From Methylacidiphilaceae bacterium (GTDB lineage Bacteria; Verrucomicrobiota; Verrucomicrobiia; Methylacidiphilales; Methylacidiphilaceae), in assembly GCA_028687155.1 (NCBI GenBank), contig JAQUAR010000005.1, forward strand, positions 783-16,673: a DNA stretch of 15,891 nucleotides, in the 5' to 3' direction. Positions 1 to 7,589 of the stretch are shown here, in pieces; position 1 is the stretch's first letter; each line of letters starts with the position of its first letter. The position numbers were made by a program, and so were the translations under genes. Below the pieces are notes generated by a model that was not told where the DNA came from, searched no databases, and was given only the letters and a program-made list of their open reading frames with translations.

Positions 1-639
1 GACCAGGTTGGGCAAAGGCCGGCCCATCCCTTGGGAGAGCCAGAGCGAGACGAGGGCGGCCAATCCCAGGCCGGCAAGAAAGCAGAGAGCGATCAAGAAC
101 GTGGCGGTCTCCTTGAGGAGACGGGCCTTTTCCCGGGCACGCTCGATCGCTCCCTCGTGGAACCGATGCACGAGCGCTCGTACCGATTGACGGAACGGGC
201 CATCCAGGAAGGCCTCCAGGGAGTCGACCCCAGAAAACGAAGCGGAACCTTCCGCCCGGCTCGGCCGCTCAAGGAGCTCCCGGCCCATTTTTTCAAGCGC
301 AAGCGTGTTTTGCTCCACGGAGGCGAGGCTCTCCTTTTCCGCTTCGCCCCGCGGCAAGGACCGGCAGCGGATCAGGAGTTCGCGTGCTTGGCGGGCGAAA
401 TCGGAAAACTGGGCACGGGCCTTTGGATCCTTCCCTCCGAGAGCGTCCGAGACTTCCGCGACCTCCCGCTGGGCGAAAAGCTCAAGATCGGCGAGCAGCG
501 AGAGCTGTGTCAACTCCTCCCCTACCTGCTCAATCCGCTTCTGTCCGTGGAGCGCCAGCCAGGCGGCTTCGACGGAGAGGGCGGCGACCAAAAGAAAGAG
601 CACGCTGGAGGCGAGACGGATGCGTGTCGCGATTTTCAC
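1..639 (-). CDS. Membrane sensor protein, N-terminal part (probable sensor histidine kinase), cut by window edge
   Basis: The first 213 codons of a two-pass membrane sensor are visible, in frame to base 1. A GTG at 637-639 is the only plausible start: no ATG, GTG or TTG lies in this frame back to the receptor's stop codon, which is in the same frame. A hydrophobic segment at about residues 9-30 (LASSVLFLLVAALSVEAAWL) is followed by a mostly helical, charged extracytoplasmic region of about 145 residues. A second membrane segment spans about 179-201, and then SQGMGRPLPNLV looks like the start of a HAMP linker with its conserved Pro (residue 208). TM, periplasmic helical bundle, TM and HAMP is the layout of sensor histidine kinases, and also of chemotaxis receptors and some diguanylate cyclases; the catalytic part is outside the window. 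It lies 54 bp downstream of the TonB-dependent receptor on the same strand, so co-transcription is likely. The Shine-Dalgarno signal is weak. Confidence 0.75.
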   Translation of the reverse strand, partial: MKIATRIRLASSVLFLLVAALSVEAAWLALHGQKRIEQVGEELTQLSLLADLELFAQREVAEVSDALGGKDPKARAQFSDFARQARELLIRCRSLPRGEAEKESLASVEQNTLALEKMGRELLERPSRAEGSASFSGVDSLEAFLDGPFRQSVRALVHRFHEGAIERAREKARLLKETATFLIALCFLAGLGLAALVSLWLSQGMGRPLPNLV

Positions 640-693
640 GAGGCCGGTTCGGCACCGATCGCTCTTCCCTCGGCAGCCCGAAGGCGCGGTCGG

Positions 694-3135
694 TCAAAAC
701 TGGAGGCGGACCCCACCCCAGACACCGAAGGGCGATCCCGGCGTCACGAACGGGACGATGGTTCCTCCGTGGGGAGCTCCGGTAAAGACATTTTGGCTGA
801 TGAGCCCCGCACTCGCGTATTGCTCATCATAGAGATTGGTCGCAAAGGCGAAGATCTGGCAGTGCTTGTTGATCGTATAATAGGTTTGCAGGTTGAGCAC
901 GGCGAAGCCGGTCAGCATGGGATAGACATTGGCCCAGTCCCCGTAGAGCACCCGGCTCGAATAGTACTGGAAGTCCATCGAAACCTGCCACTGCGGAAGG
1001 AGCTGATAGGTGATCCCCGCCTTTACCATCATCTCGGGCAGGTTGGGTTGCCGGTCTCCCGGCTGGACGGGCACTGCCGCGCTCACGGCGTTTTGCAGGA
1101 CGAGCGGGCTTTGAAAGGTTGCTTCGAGGAAGGACCAGTTCGCGAACCAGGTGAGCTTCTTGTAGCTGCCCTGGAGGGTGACCTCGACGCCCTGATTTTG
1201 CTCCTCGCCGATGTTCTGGAAAAACCCGGCGCTCGAATGGCCGGTCTGCTCGAACATAATATTATTGGAGATGCCGGTCCGATAAAAGGAAAAGGCCCAG
1301 TCTATGCTCCCCGGAGTGAGCTTGCCGCGGAAGCCGCTCTCAAAGGTCTGGGCCAGGACCGGGGAGAGGGATGGGTCTCCGAGCTGTGCGACCGGCAGGA
1401 TCACCGGAATCGCTGGATTGGCTCCGGTGATCTCGCCCACCATGGGCGGTCGGAAGCTCTCGCTGTAGTTAAAGAAGAAGGTCAGATCCTTGAGCGTGGG
1501 ATCGGAAACTCCGAAGGCGGCGAGCGGTTGGAGGGTAAAGCCCGCGGCGGGGGTGACCTGCTGAAAGCGCTCGGCCGCCGCCAGGGAAACCGTATCGCCG
1601 CTATTCTCGTCGACCCCGGTGCCCCCGATCACCATCTGCGCGTAGTTGTCCCTTAGGGCACCCGTTAGGTGGAACCAGGGCGTGGGCGAAAAGGTGTCGG
1701 TTAGGTAGAGGCCGACGTAATCGCTGAAGGTCGGCACGGAAAACTGATCTTGGAAGGGGTAGCCCGGAATCGTGATGTTGTTGTAATTGGCTCCCATCGC
1801 CGCCGGGTAGAAGCCCGAGCCGAAAAAACATTGCGCCCAATCGAAGCTCGCTCCGGCCACCGCATAGTTTTCCATGCCGGCGAAGCTCTTCTCCCACTGG
1901 AGCTGGAGCCGGGCTCCCGCGCCCGTCTGGGCGATCGAGCCAAAATCCCACTCTCCCGCGGGGATGGGCATCCCGTTTGCATTCAATGCCTGACCAGCCA
2001 GAGGATAGTTGAAGCCCAAGAACTGATTGACGTTGTTGGCGATATTGCCATTGCTGAAGTTGTAGTTCGACTCGCGGAAGTAGGCGTTGCCCCCCAAGGT
2101 GAGCTCATCGTTGAGCTTTTGCGAGGCGAGCAGGTTGACCATGTTGAGATTATCATATTGGGGATTCGGCCCGGTATAGATCATCGAGTTCCCGCCGGTG
2201 GCGATCATGTCGAGGGGAGTGGGCCCCAGGATGTTCAGCAGGTTGTCGGCCCCGATGTATTCCAGATGCACGTCGGTCACTTCCGTATGGTAGCCGACCT
2301 TGGCGAAGAGCTGCTTGACGTAGCTCGAGCTCTGCTGGCGCCAGCCGTCCTGGCTCATCCAGTTGCCGCTCAAGAACCAGTCCCAGTGTCCCTTGTAGCC
2401 TCCGTGCTGGAACTCCAGGTCGTTGGTACCCCAGACCCCCGCGTAGTCCTGAAGCATCGAGCCCGGGCTGGTCCTGCCGTTCTTGGTCTGCATCACGAGG
2501 GCTCCCCCCAGGGTGTTCTGGCCGTAGATCGGGTTCGAGCCCGGGACCATCTCCATGTTCTGGATGGCGAGCTGCGGAACGTAGTCCCAGAGCAGGTTGT
2601 TGGTGAACGGCTCATTGACCCGGACGCCATCCAGGAAGACGGAGATCCCCACGGGAGTTCCGGGAACGGGGGAGGCGGCGAAGCCCCGGTAGTTGATGTT
2701 GGGGAGGAATGGGTTCCCGTTCATGTTGACCTCGTTGACGCTTGCCATGTTGCGCTCCATGAACTCGGGTAAGCTAAACTCTTCCTGCTGCAGCCAAGTC
2801 TTCCCTTGCTGGATCTGATAATCGCCCGGCAGGTTTTGCAGCGGCTGTCCCATTCCCGGCAGCGGCGTGACGGCGACCACCTCGACCTCGGGCATTTGGG
2901 ACATCGCCTTTTCGAGATCAGATTGGCTTTTGGCCGGTTGCCTTGGTTGTTCGAGGGCGCTGCGGAGCTTGCGATCGCTTGGGGCGTCTTCTCCCGGCGT
3001 CGCTGTTTCGCCGGATGGGCCGGACGAGTCCGCGGGCGGCTCGCTCGGCGGACCGGCGTGTCCTTGCGGGGGGACGAGGAAGAAGAGGACGACAAGAGCC
3101 GCGCGCAGGGGGCGCAGGGGTTTTGTCCGCAGCAT
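694..3135 (-). CDS. TonB-dependent outer-membrane receptor
   Basis: An 813-residue outer-membrane active transporter that would import a scarce substrate (metal chelate, cofactor or oligosaccharide) using TonB-ExbBD energy. The ATG at 3135 gives a clean signal peptide: basic MLRTKPLRPLR, hydrophobic AALVVLFFLVPP, and likely cleavage after GHA (residue 27). A Pro/Ser-rich linker (28-75) follows, then a TonB-box-like EVEVVAVTP at 83-91. The plug domain follows at about 90-240, with DGVRVNEPF, an NMEMVPGSNPIYG stretch and GGALVMQTK. The rest is barrel-like, with alternating aromatic strands such as NYSESFRPPMVGEI and NLYDEQYASAG, and it ends in Phe (GVRLQF) as expected for BAM-assembled barrels. 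The frame stays open upstream to 3564, but that extension is low-complexity and would bury the signal peptide. An alternative ATG about 22 codons upstream (MDQWQSTK) is possible. No good Shine-Dalgarno site precedes 3135. The substrate cannot be read from sequence. The gene is followed on the same strand by the sensor gene. Confidence 0.93.
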   Translation of the reverse strand: MLRTKPLRPLRAALVVLFFLVPPQGHAGPPSEPPADSSGPSGETATPGEDAPSDRKLRSALEQPRQPAKSQSDLEKAMSQMPEVEVVAVTPLPGMGQPLQNLPGDYQIQQGKTWLQQEEFSLPEFMERNMASVNEVNMNGNPFLPNINYRGFAASPVPGTPVGISVFLDGVRVNEPFTNNLLWDYVPQLAIQNMEMVPGSNPIYGQNTLGGALVMQTKNGRTSPGSMLQDYAGVWGTNDLEFQHGGYKGHWDWFLSGNWMSQDGWRQQSSSYVKQLFAKVGYHTEVTDVHLEYIGADNLLNILGPTPLDMIATGGNSMIYTGPNPQYDNLNMVNLLASQKLNDELTLGGNAYFRESNYNFSNGNIANNVNQFLGFNYPLAGQALNANGMPIPAGEWDFGSIAQTGAGARLQLQWEKSFAGMENYAVAGASFDWAQCFFGSGFYPAAMGANYNNITIPGYPFQDQFSVPTFSDYVGLYLTDTFSPTPWFHLTGALRDNYAQMVIGGTGVDENSGDTVSLAAAERFQQVTPAAGFTLQPLAAFGVSDPTLKDLTFFFNYSESFRPPMVGEITGANPAIPVILPVAQLGDPSLSPVLAQTFESGFRGKLTPGSIDWAFSFYRTGISNNIMFEQTGHSSAGFFQNIGEEQNQGVEVTLQGSYKKLTWFANWSFLEATFQSPLVLQNAVSAAVPVQPGDRQPNLPEMMVKAGITYQLLPQWQVSMDFQYYSSRVLYGDWANVYPMLTGFAVLNLQTYYTINKHCQIFAFATNLYDEQYASAGLISQNVFTGAPHGGTIVPFVTPGSPFGVWGGVRLQF

Positions 3136-3397
3136 GGTGAGGAGGGACCAGCAGAATCTGTGCCGATCGCCTCGTTTCGTACTCTGCCACTGGTCCATCC
3201 AGTCTTCTCTTGTATCGCGGGAGCGGCGGAAGAGGAGTGCTCGTACCATGAACTGGGTCAAACTACGCACGCTTTGGGAAAATTTCGCGCACAAGAGAGC
3301 GGAGGAGACCCCTTTCCACAAGTCGACGGCTCGATCTGCCCGGGAGGGAAAGGCAAGGGGGATGCGCGTCGACCCGAGATCGTCCCACAGGAATGCT
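3136..3397. other. Divergent intergenic region between the TonB receptor and the glycine-zipper protein gene
   Basis: These 262 bp must carry the promoters of both divergent genes. A TTGACC hexamer on the minus strand (3256-3261) resembles a -35 box, but no convincing -10 lies 16-18 nt from it. I see no strong palindrome or repeat. An AGGA sequence at 3388-3391 (CACAGGAATGCT) is a good Shine-Dalgarno site for the plus-strand gene. Confidence 0.4.
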
Positions 3398-4003
3398 ATG
3401 GACAAGCAACAGGAACCAGGAACGGTGCGAGTGACGATGAGTTTTGGGGAGCTGGCCCGAGGAGCGCGGGAGGTCGTCTCGGAAGCGGTCAAGGGCTTCT
3501 CGCGCGGGATTGGGAAGGAAGGAGGGCGACGGCAGGGAAGCGGGGCGCAAATCGAGCAGGCCAAGACGGAGGCCCTACGCCGCGCTCGGCGGAGGGAAGC
3601 AAAGGCGGCGGAAGGGGGAGAAAAGGGCGATGCTTCCTCCTCGTCCGAACGGCTGCGGGAGTGGCGTCGGGAGTTTTTCCGTCATGCCCGCCGCTTCGGA
3701 TGGGCCTCGGAGCTTCTTCAGTCGGAGGAATGGCGGAAGGCGGGCCGGGCACTGGCCGAGGAGCGGCTGCGGGACTCGGCGATCCACCTTGCGCAAGCAG
3801 GATTGCGGGTAGGATCGCAGGGGTTGGGAAGCGTGATCGGAGGGATGCTCGGAGCCGAGACGGGCCCCGGGGCGGCCGTGGCGGCCTGGGCGGGAAGCAC
3901 CTTTGTCGGTGCGCTCGGGGCGCGAGCCGCCGGCGCTTTGAGCGTTCACCTCTCCCCGGAAGGCCGAAAGTCCTTGGGACGGGGCAAAGAGAGAGTGGGC
4001 TAG
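3398..4003 (+). CDS. Hypothetical basic protein with C-terminal glycine-zipper segment
   Basis: I do not recognise this 201-residue protein. The ATG at 3398 has an AGGA Shine-Dalgarno 6 nt upstream, which supports it over in-frame starts further upstream. Residues 1-40 are amphipathic (SFGELARGAREVVSEAVKGF). Residues 51-75 are a strongly basic Ala/Arg/Lys helix with a Gly/Ser linker after it, and 83-130 is another charged helix with aromatics (REFFRHARRFGWASELL). Residues 131-183 are Gly/Ala-rich and hydrophobic, with G135xxxG139 and G144xxxG148xxxG152, a glycine-zipper pattern typical of tightly packed membrane-inserting helices. No signal peptide is evident. A membrane-associating or self-assembling protein is possible but is inference only. 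It is transcribed away from the TonB receptor and converges on glgB. The two stop codons overlap in the palindrome CTAG at 4000-4003, which indicates tight packing. The overall frame and Shine-Dalgarno site make it likely real. Confidence 0.65.
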   Translation: MDKQQEPGTVRVTMSFGELARGAREVVSEAVKGFSRGIGKEGGRRQGSGAQIEQAKTEALRRARRREAKAAEGGEKGDASSSSERLREWRREFFRHARRFGWASELLQSEEWRKAGRALAEERLRDSAIHLAQAGLRVGSQGLGSVIGGMLGAETGPGAAVAAWAGSTFVGALGARAAGALSVHLSPEGRKSLGRGKERVG

Positions 4004-5979
4004 AGCACTCTCTTAAAGGCCGACGCCGAAAGCGGGGGTAGCGTCAGGTTGAGAGAGTGGGGCTTTCCCTGCCACGGAAGCCAGTCGGCCTCGAGGCCAC
4101 CCAGGTTCCCCATCCCGCTGCCCCCGAACTCGCGCGCGTCGCTGTTGGCAATCTCCCGCCAATATCCGGCGAAGGGAGCGCCCACCCGGTAGCCGATTCG
4201 GGCAACCGGGGTGAGGTTGAAGACACAGAGAATCTGCTCCCGCCCGTCCTTCGACTTGCGGAGGAAGCTGATCACGCTGCTTTCTGCGTCGCTGAAATCG
4301 ATCCACGAAAAGCCGTGGCCGGTGAAGTTGTCCTCGTGCAGGGCTCGCTCTTGAGCGTAGAGGTGGTTGAGGGAACGGACCCACTGGAGCAGCTGGTGAT
4401 GCAGCCCCTCGGCAGCCAGATGCCAGTCGAGGCTGACCTCGTGGTACCACTCATTCCACTGCCCGAACTCTCCTCCCATGAAGAGCAGCTTCTGGCCGAC
4501 GAAGAAAAACATGTAGCCGAAGAGCGCTCGCAGGTTGGCGAACTTCTGCCAGTCGTCTCCCGGCATCTTGGCGATCAGCGAGCCCTTCCCGTGGACGACC
4601 TCGTCGTGGGAGAGGGGAAGGATGAAGTTTTCATGCCAGGCGTACCAGGCGCTGAAGGTGAGGCAGTGCTGGTGGTACTTCCGGTAGATCGGATCGCGGG
4701 AGAAGTAGTCGAGCGTGTCATGCATCCACCCCATGTTCCACTTGAAGCCGAAGCCCAAGCCTCCCATGTAGACCGGGCGGCTCACCATCGGATAGGAGGT
4801 CGATTCCTCGGCGATGATCTGGATGCCGGAAAATTCCCCGTAGAGCTGCTCGTTCAAGGTGCGGAGAAAGCGGATCGCCTCGAGATTTTCGTTTCCCCCG
4901 TACTGGTTGGGGATCCACTCCCCGTTTCGGCGGGAGTAGTCGAGGTAGAGCATCGAGGCGACGGCATCGATCCGGAACCCATCCACGTGGTACTTCTCGA
5001 ACCAGAAACGGGCACTGCTCAGCAGGAAGGCCCGGACCTCGTTGCGGCCGTAATTGAAGATGTAGCTCCCCCAGTCGGGATGAAACCCCTGGCGCGGGTC
5101 GGCATGCTCGTAGAGGTGGGTGCCGTCGAAGAGCCCTAAGCCGTGACCATCGGTCGCGAAGTGGGAGGGGACCCAGTCGAGGATCACCCCGATCCCCTGC
5201 TGGTGGAGATATTCGACGAAGTACATGAAATCCTGGGGGGTGCCGAAGCGGCTGGTCGGCGCGAAGTAGCCGATCGTCTGGTAGCCCCAGGAGCCCGAAA
5301 ACGGATGCTCCATGATGGGTAGGAGCTCCACATGGGTAAAGCCCATGGCTTTCACATGGGCGGCCAGTTGCGGGGCGATCTCCCGGTAAGTGAGGGGCCG
5401 ATGTCCCTCCTCGGGGACCCGTCGCCATGAGCCTAAGTGCAGCTCGTAGATCGACCAGGGAGCGTTGAGCGCGTTTCTTTCGTGCCGGGTCGCCATCCAT
5501 TCGCGATCGCTCCACTCATAGGAAAGATCCCAGAGCACCGATGCGCTCCGGGGAGGAACCTCCCAGAGGAAGGCGTAGGGATCGCTCTTCACGGCGGTAT
5601 GGCCATGCTCCTTCGAGCGGATGCAGTACTTATAGAGAGAGCCGCTCTCGAGCCCGGGGACGAACGCTTCCCATACGCCGGTCTCGTCCTCGCGGAGAGC
5701 CATCGGGGTCGCATCCGGATTCCACTCGTTGAAATCTCCCACCAAGGAGACTTCCTCGGCGTTGGGCGCCCAGACCGAAAAGTAGGCGCCCTTTTGTCCC
5801 TTCCAGGAGAGCAGATGGCCGCCGAGCTTGTCATAAAGCCGGAAATGCTCGCCTTGGCGGAAAAGATACCGATCGGTCTCGCCCCAAACCTCGGGAAGCT
5901 CTTTGGGACGCGCTGCGGCCTTTGCGGCGCGCCGCTCTTCGGTCGTATCAGTCAGCCTTTCCGTGTCTGCTTGGCTCAT
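4000..5979 (-). CDS. glgB: 1,4-alpha-glucan branching enzyme GlgB
   Basis: A 659-residue GH13 branching enzyme. It cuts alpha-1,4-glucan and re-attaches the oligosaccharide through an alpha-1,6 bond, giving branched cytoplasmic glycogen. A disordered start (1-35) is followed by one CBM48 domain (about 65-130, YFSVWAPNAEEVSLVGDFNEW). The catalytic barrel begins near 174 (PWSIYELHLGSW). Catalytic residues are in place: nucleophile D338 in GFRIDAVASMLYLDYSR, acid/base E391 in IIAEES, and D459 in LPLSHDEVVHGKGSL. The C-terminal beta domain ends in SLNLTLPPLSASAFKRVL. The protein is about 70 residues shorter than E. coli GlgB at the N-terminus, consistent with absence of the extra N1 domain. The ATG at 5979 overlaps the mak stop codon (ATGA), favouring this start over one 25 codons upstream and indicating translational coupling; a GGAG lies 11 nt before it. 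It is the last gene of the glgE-mak-glgB operon. Confidence 0.97.
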   Translation of the reverse strand: MSQADTERLTDTTEERRAAKAAARPKELPEVWGETDRYLFRQGEHFRLYDKLGGHLLSWKGQKGAYFSVWAPNAEEVSLVGDFNEWNPDATPMALREDETGVWEAFVPGLESGSLYKYCIRSKEHGHTAVKSDPYAFLWEVPPRSASVLWDLSYEWSDREWMATRHERNALNAPWSIYELHLGSWRRVPEEGHRPLTYREIAPQLAAHVKAMGFTHVELLPIMEHPFSGSWGYQTIGYFAPTSRFGTPQDFMYFVEYLHQQGIGVILDWVPSHFATDGHGLGLFDGTHLYEHADPRQGFHPDWGSYIFNYGRNEVRAFLLSSARFWFEKYHVDGFRIDAVASMLYLDYSRRNGEWIPNQYGGNENLEAIRFLRTLNEQLYGEFSGIQIIAEESTSYPMVSRPVYMGGLGFGFKWNMGWMHDTLDYFSRDPIYRKYHQHCLTFSAWYAWHENFILPLSHDEVVHGKGSLIAKMPGDDWQKFANLRALFGYMFFFVGQKLLFMGGEFGQWNEWYHEVSLDWHLAAEGLHHQLLQWVRSLNHLYAQERALHEDNFTGHGFSWIDFSDAESSVISFLRKSKDGREQILCVFNLTPVARIGYRVGAPFAGYWREIANSDAREFGGSGMGNLGGLEADWLPWQGKPHSLNLTLPPLSASAFKRVL

Positions 5980-7556
5980 GACTGCCCATTCTCCTCCGAT
6001 TGCTTGCTGCTTTCCAGGAGTTCTTCGATGCCGCGCAGGGGAATTTGCATCCACGCCGGTCGATTGTTTCGCTCGTAGCCCACTTCGTAGACCGCCTTCT
6101 CCAGGACGAAGAAGTCGAGGAGTGTCCCGCGCTCCGCCGGTGCGGTCGGCAGGAAGGGCGCCTTGCCTGCGGCCGCGAAATAGCCTTCGAGGAACCGCCG
6201 GGTCGCGCGGCGCCGCCAGTCGTCGGCGACGGCAAGCCGCCGGCTTCGCTCCTCCCCCTCATCCCCATGCAGGAAGATGGGCGCGAGCGCGGCGTAGTGA
6301 AACGAGCGGACCATTCCTGCCACGTCGCGGAGCGCGAGGGTCTTGCGCCGCCTTTCGGCCAGCGAGCGCTCGGGCTCTCCCTCGAAGTCGATCAGCACGA
6401 AATCGTCTTCGGTGGCCAGAATTTGTCCGAGATGGTAATCGCCGTGGATCCGGATCTTCACGAGGTCGGCCGGCAAGCAGAGGATCGCGCGCAAGCGGGC
6501 TTCGATTCGCGGGAAGAGCTTCGCCAGGCGCTCCTCTTCGACACTGAGCGGGACTTCCGGGGGGCCCTCCGGCATTCCGAAGGATTGTCGGAGCAGGCCA
6601 CAGGCTTCTTCGAAGAGGAGGGGAATCTCTTCTCCTCTCAACGGCTCCGGCCGAAAAGCCGGGTCGTCCGGTGGGCCTGCCATTGCCAGATGGAATTCCG
6701 CGGTTCGCTGCCCCAGAAGCTCCCAGTTCGGCTGCAGAATGCGATTACCGGGAAGAGGGCCTTGGACTCCGGATGTCGTCCCTGCGCACGGGGTCAGAAG
6801 CCCATTGATTCTGGTCAGGGCGAGTTCCCAGGCGTCGGAGTGGTGGGGAACCGCCTCGGTCAAAAGCCCGAGCAGGACGGGAGGGCCGTTCTGCGGCTCG
6901 TAGTCGAGCCGCCCGCCGTAGTGAGGCACATGGGGCCAGCGAAGAACGCCCGACAGTCGCTCGTGCATCTCGACATCAGGGTTGGGACCTCCTTCGAGCT
7001 TCCGGTAGAGCTTGAAAAAGAGATGGTTTCCGAAAAGGAGCGAGCTATTGCTCTGCTCGCGACCGAGAAGGCGGGACTCCTCCGGCAGTTCAGCCGATCC
7101 GCCCCGCTCCGTCAGAAGAGGCCCTCTCCGTCCGCGCAAAATCCCTTGCGGTCCCAGCAGCTCCTGCTCTTCAGCCAGCAGATGGAGCAGGGCGAGGCCG
7201 AAAAGCGGATCCCCGGTTGCCTCCCAGAGATTGAGCGGCGAGGAAGAGGAGAGGGGGCCGATCCGGTCTCCCTCCGCCACGCCCGACGGCTGGGCACCCT
7301 CGGCCAACCGGATGGGTAGGGAGAAGAGCGCGGTCTCTCCGGCAGCAAAGCGGACCTGGAGGAGCAGGAGGCGCAGCCTCGCTTCGCGGGAGCCGAGGCG
7401 GAAGGCATCCGCTACCCAGACCTCCTCAATGCCCCGTGCCTTTCCGGCAAACCAGCGGCGGCGCAGCAGAAAAGGAGGAAAGAGCTTTTCTGCGAGCCGT
7501 CGTCCTTCGGAGGAAAACCAGAATCGTTCGGCCAGCGGATCGGAGTCAGAGCGCAC
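5976..7556 (-). CDS. mak: Maltokinase (Pep2/Mak type)
   Basis: A 526-residue ATP-dependent kinase that phosphorylates maltose at C1 to give maltose-1-phosphate, the donor used by GlgE. Recognisable maltokinase features in order are: RRRWFAGKA in the N-terminal cap (32-40); a glycine/serine ATP-binding turn REQSNSSLLFGNHLFFKLYR (about 167-185); the aminoglycoside-phosphotransferase-like catalytic motif IHGDYHLGQIL with D373; the metal motif VLIDFEGEPERSLAERRRKT with D390; then LRDVAGMVRSFHYA and the C-terminal YEVGYERNNRPAWMQIPLRGI. Here it is a stand-alone protein, whereas in many bacteria it is fused to trehalose synthase. The start is GTG at 7554-7556, with AAGGA at 7564-7568, 7 nt upstream. 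It begins 33 bp after glgE, and its TGA overlaps the glgB ATG, so the three genes form one operon. Confidence 0.94.
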   Translation of the reverse strand: MRSDSDPLAERFWFSSEGRRLAEKLFPPFLLRRRWFAGKARGIEEVWVADAFRLGSREARLRLLLLQVRFAAGETALFSLPIRLAEGAQPSGVAEGDRIGPLSSSSPLNLWEATGDPLFGLALLHLLAEEQELLGPQGILRGRRGPLLTERGGSAELPEESRLLGREQSNSSLLFGNHLFFKLYRKLEGGPNPDVEMHERLSGVLRWPHVPHYGGRLDYEPQNGPPVLLGLLTEAVPHHSDAWELALTRINGLLTPCAGTTSGVQGPLPGNRILQPNWELLGQRTAEFHLAMAGPPDDPAFRPEPLRGEEIPLLFEEACGLLRQSFGMPEGPPEVPLSVEEERLAKLFPRIEARLRAILCLPADLVKIRIHGDYHLGQILATEDDFVLIDFEGEPERSLAERRRKTLALRDVAGMVRSFHYAALAPIFLHGDEGEERSRRLAVADDWRRRATRRFLEGYFAAAGKAPFLPTAPAERGTLLDFFVLEKAVYEVGYERNNRPAWMQIPLRGIEELLESSKQSEENGQS

Positions 7557-7589
7557 CCTTCTATCCTTACCAAAGGGAAACCCTCCTGG

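Noticed and set aside
640..693. Hairpin between the TonB receptor and the sensor gene
   Set aside because: Only a 4-bp stem (CGGT/ACCG) with no T run; no terminator, consistent with co-transcription.
31..1656. A 541-codon open frame on the plus strand
   Set aside because: It lies antisense to the TonB receptor and the sensor gene, whose products have clear signal peptide, plug and membrane features. Its protein is low-complexity and typical of high-GC shadow frames.
3233..3261. TTGACC as a -35 box for the TonB receptor
   Set aside because: The hexamers 16-18 nt downstream (for example ACTCCT) do not resemble a -10, so no promoter was called.
3136..3564. N-terminal extension of the TonB receptor to 3564
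   Set aside because: The extension lacks protein-like character and would place the signal peptide about 143 residues inside the protein. It also overlaps the divergent gene at 3398.
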